From the NCBI RefSeq assembly GCF_002585305.1, contig NZ_NUNF01000128.1, forward strand, positions 1 through 13,375: a stretch of 13,375 nucleotides of DNA, read 5' to 3'. Source of the stretch: Bacillus sp. AFS037270. Its GTDB lineage: Bacteria; Bacillota; Bacilli; Bacillales_B; DSM-18226. Shown piece after piece: positions 12,530 to 13,375 of this stretch. How positions within the stretch are numbered: position 1 is the stretch's first letter; the number at the start of each line of letters is the position of its first letter. The notes beneath the pieces are model-generated. The model saw nothing but the letters and a program-made list of their open reading frames with translations. It made no database searches and had not been told where the DNA came from. The translations under genes were made by a program, and so were the position numbers.

Positions 12530-12964
12530 ATCGCTCCGTTTATCGTCCTGATCTTATCATTTTTGATTTTACGCATAACTGGTGTTTTAGGAATATCATA
12601 CTTTGACGCATGGGATACTTCTTTACGAGTTGCTGTTGCTCTGATGTTCTTATTAACGGCTACAGCTCATTGGGGGAAGAGACGTCCTGTTCTTATCAAA
12701 ATGGTACCACCGGGTGTACCGAACCCAGAGTTCATAGTCACCATTACTGGAATACTTGAGATCGTTGGTGCTATAGGTTTACTGATTCCACTTACTTCAA
12801 GAATTCCTTCAATTGGTTTGGCATTGCTACTTATTTTTATGTTTCCAGCTAATATTTATGCTGCAAGAAAAGGAATTACATTTAGCGGAAAACCTAGTAC
12901 TCCTTTATTTTCTCGAACAATCATACAAATCATATTTTTGACAGCAGTTATATTGGCCGGATGA
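12530..12964 (+). CDS. DoxX-like four-helix membrane protein; start codon appears lost (ATC)
   Basis: The protein has four hydrophobic helices and the DoxX-type motifs SLRVAVALMFLLTATAHWGK, VTITGILEIVGAIGLLIP and ALLLIFMFPANIYAARKG. Family members are small inner-membrane proteins linked variously to redox or stress complexes. The only standard in-frame start is TTG 12563, which would remove most of helix 1 and has no ribosome binding site. The coding sense continues upstream as APFIVLILSF. GGGGAGG, six bases before ATC at 12530-12532, marks exactly where the start should be, so ATG has apparently become ATC, giving 144 residues if it is still used. ATC starts are very rare and weak; CTG at 12548 is another option. 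Otherwise it is undamaged. Confidence 0.78.
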   Translation: MAPFIVLILSFLILRITGVLGISYFDAWDTSLRVAVALMFLLTATAHWGKRRPVLIKMVPPGVPNPEFIVTITGILEIVGAIGLLIPLTSRIPSIGLALLLIFMFPANIYAARKGITFSGKPSTPLFSRTIIQIIFLTAVILAG

Positions 12965-13092
12965 AGGTTCTAACAGTTTTTTTATTTTACAATCGAGGCG
13001 CGTTTGGTGTAACACACTACACTTAAAAACGCATAATGGATACCCGTAGGATTGCCGAAGGAAAAAGATGAAGGTAATTGGGGTGAAGAACG

Positions 13093-13266
13093 ATGAAGAA
13101 GCTGTCAAGGTTGCGTAGACGGATTCGAGAATGGCTAAGAAAGAGGAGAGAACGGAAAGAAGAGAAGTCACTCCCGAGTTTTGGAAACCGTTTGATTAAT
13201 GACTATGAGGAACAATTGGAAAAGCCAAAAGAATTTTATCAAAATGAAAAACCAACCGGGGAATAG
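13093..13266 (+). CDS. Small arginine-rich protein, 57 residues, unknown
   Basis: ATG 13093 follows GGGGTGAAGAACG (weak ribosome site, seven-base gap) and opens a 57-residue frame ending at TAG 13264-13266. The N-terminal third is a very basic amphipathic helix (MKKLSRLRRRIREWLRKRRE), followed by an acidic, Asn/Glu/Lys-rich tail (INDYEEQLEKPKEFYQ). The composition recalls small Bacillus basic proteins, but I cannot assign a family or function. Coding sense is supported by the long charged pattern and absence of stops; a short overlapping frame from 13070 (16 codons) is less convincing. DNA after it (13267-13375) has T-runs but no clear stem. Confidence 0.5.
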   Translation: MKKLSRLRRRIREWLRKRRERKEEKSLPSFGNRLINDYEEQLEKPKEFYQNEKPTGE

Positions 13267-13375
13267 TCACTGGGTGCGATGTATCTATAACGGAGGAACG
13301 CTTTTTTTCTATAAAAAATAAACCAGATAATAGAAGTTCCTTGTTGTTCCATTAAAGGGCGCTTTTCTTGAATAA

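Noticed and set aside
13070..13120. 16-codon frame (MKVIGVKNDEEAVKVA) overlapping the start of the basic protein
   Set aside because: It is very short and ends at once. The overlapping 57-codon frame has a more consistent composition, although its ribosome site is also modest.
12905..13171. 88-codon minus-strand frame
   Set aside because: It overlaps the DoxX-like gene end and the 57-residue basic protein on the other strand, with no ribosome binding site.

Overview
The window looks like an accessory, partly decaying stretch of a low-GC Gram-positive chromosome, most likely a member of the Bacillaceae (Bacillus in the broad sense). The reasons are strong AGGAGG-type ribosome binding sites, AT-rich intergenic DNA, many hairpin plus T-run terminators, and the protein types present: Arr, an AadK-like ANT(6), an alpha-carbonic anhydrase lipoprotein, DinB, DoxX and a YwoC-like isochorismatase. 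The species cannot be fixed from the sequence.

Layout. 1-109: the last codons and right end of an IS3-family element. 138-554 (-): rifampin ADP-ribosyltransferase arr. 743-2407: a relic zone with pieces of two restriction-endonuclease-fold genes, a small gene with three in-frame stops, an unrecognised open frame, and a tiny membrane peptide with its own terminator. 2410-2947: AT-rich DNA with no gene seen. 2948-4057 (-): tyrosine recombinase. 4355-4908: frameshifted RCC1-repeat gene. 5167-5787 (-): isochorismatase-like hydrolase. 6149-7051: EamA/DMT transporter. About 7190-8820: IS110-family element with a frameshifted transposase and a structured 3' non-coding end. 9051-9521 (-): DinB gene with an amber codon at position 22, behind a promoter that carries an operator-like inverted repeat. 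9873-10706: alpha-carbonic anhydrase lipoprotein. 10893-11758: AadK/ANT(6)-type adenylyltransferase, frameshifted near its end. 12125-12277: 50-residue unknown protein. 12530-12964: DoxX-like membrane protein without a normal start codon. 13093-13266: 57-residue basic protein.

The genes are mostly single transcription units with their own terminators; I see no operon and no coherent new multi-gene system. Three things tie the window together. First, a short dispersed repeat (core GGGCAGTTTAGTTGAAGAAG and variants) recurs about ten times between genes, often just after a terminator hairpin. Second, an unusual share of genes is damaged by frameshift, nonsense codon or lost start codon. Third, mobile-element traces (IS3 end, tyrosine recombinase, IS110) lie among accessory functions, including two antibiotic-resistance-type genes (arr and the damaged ANT(6)).
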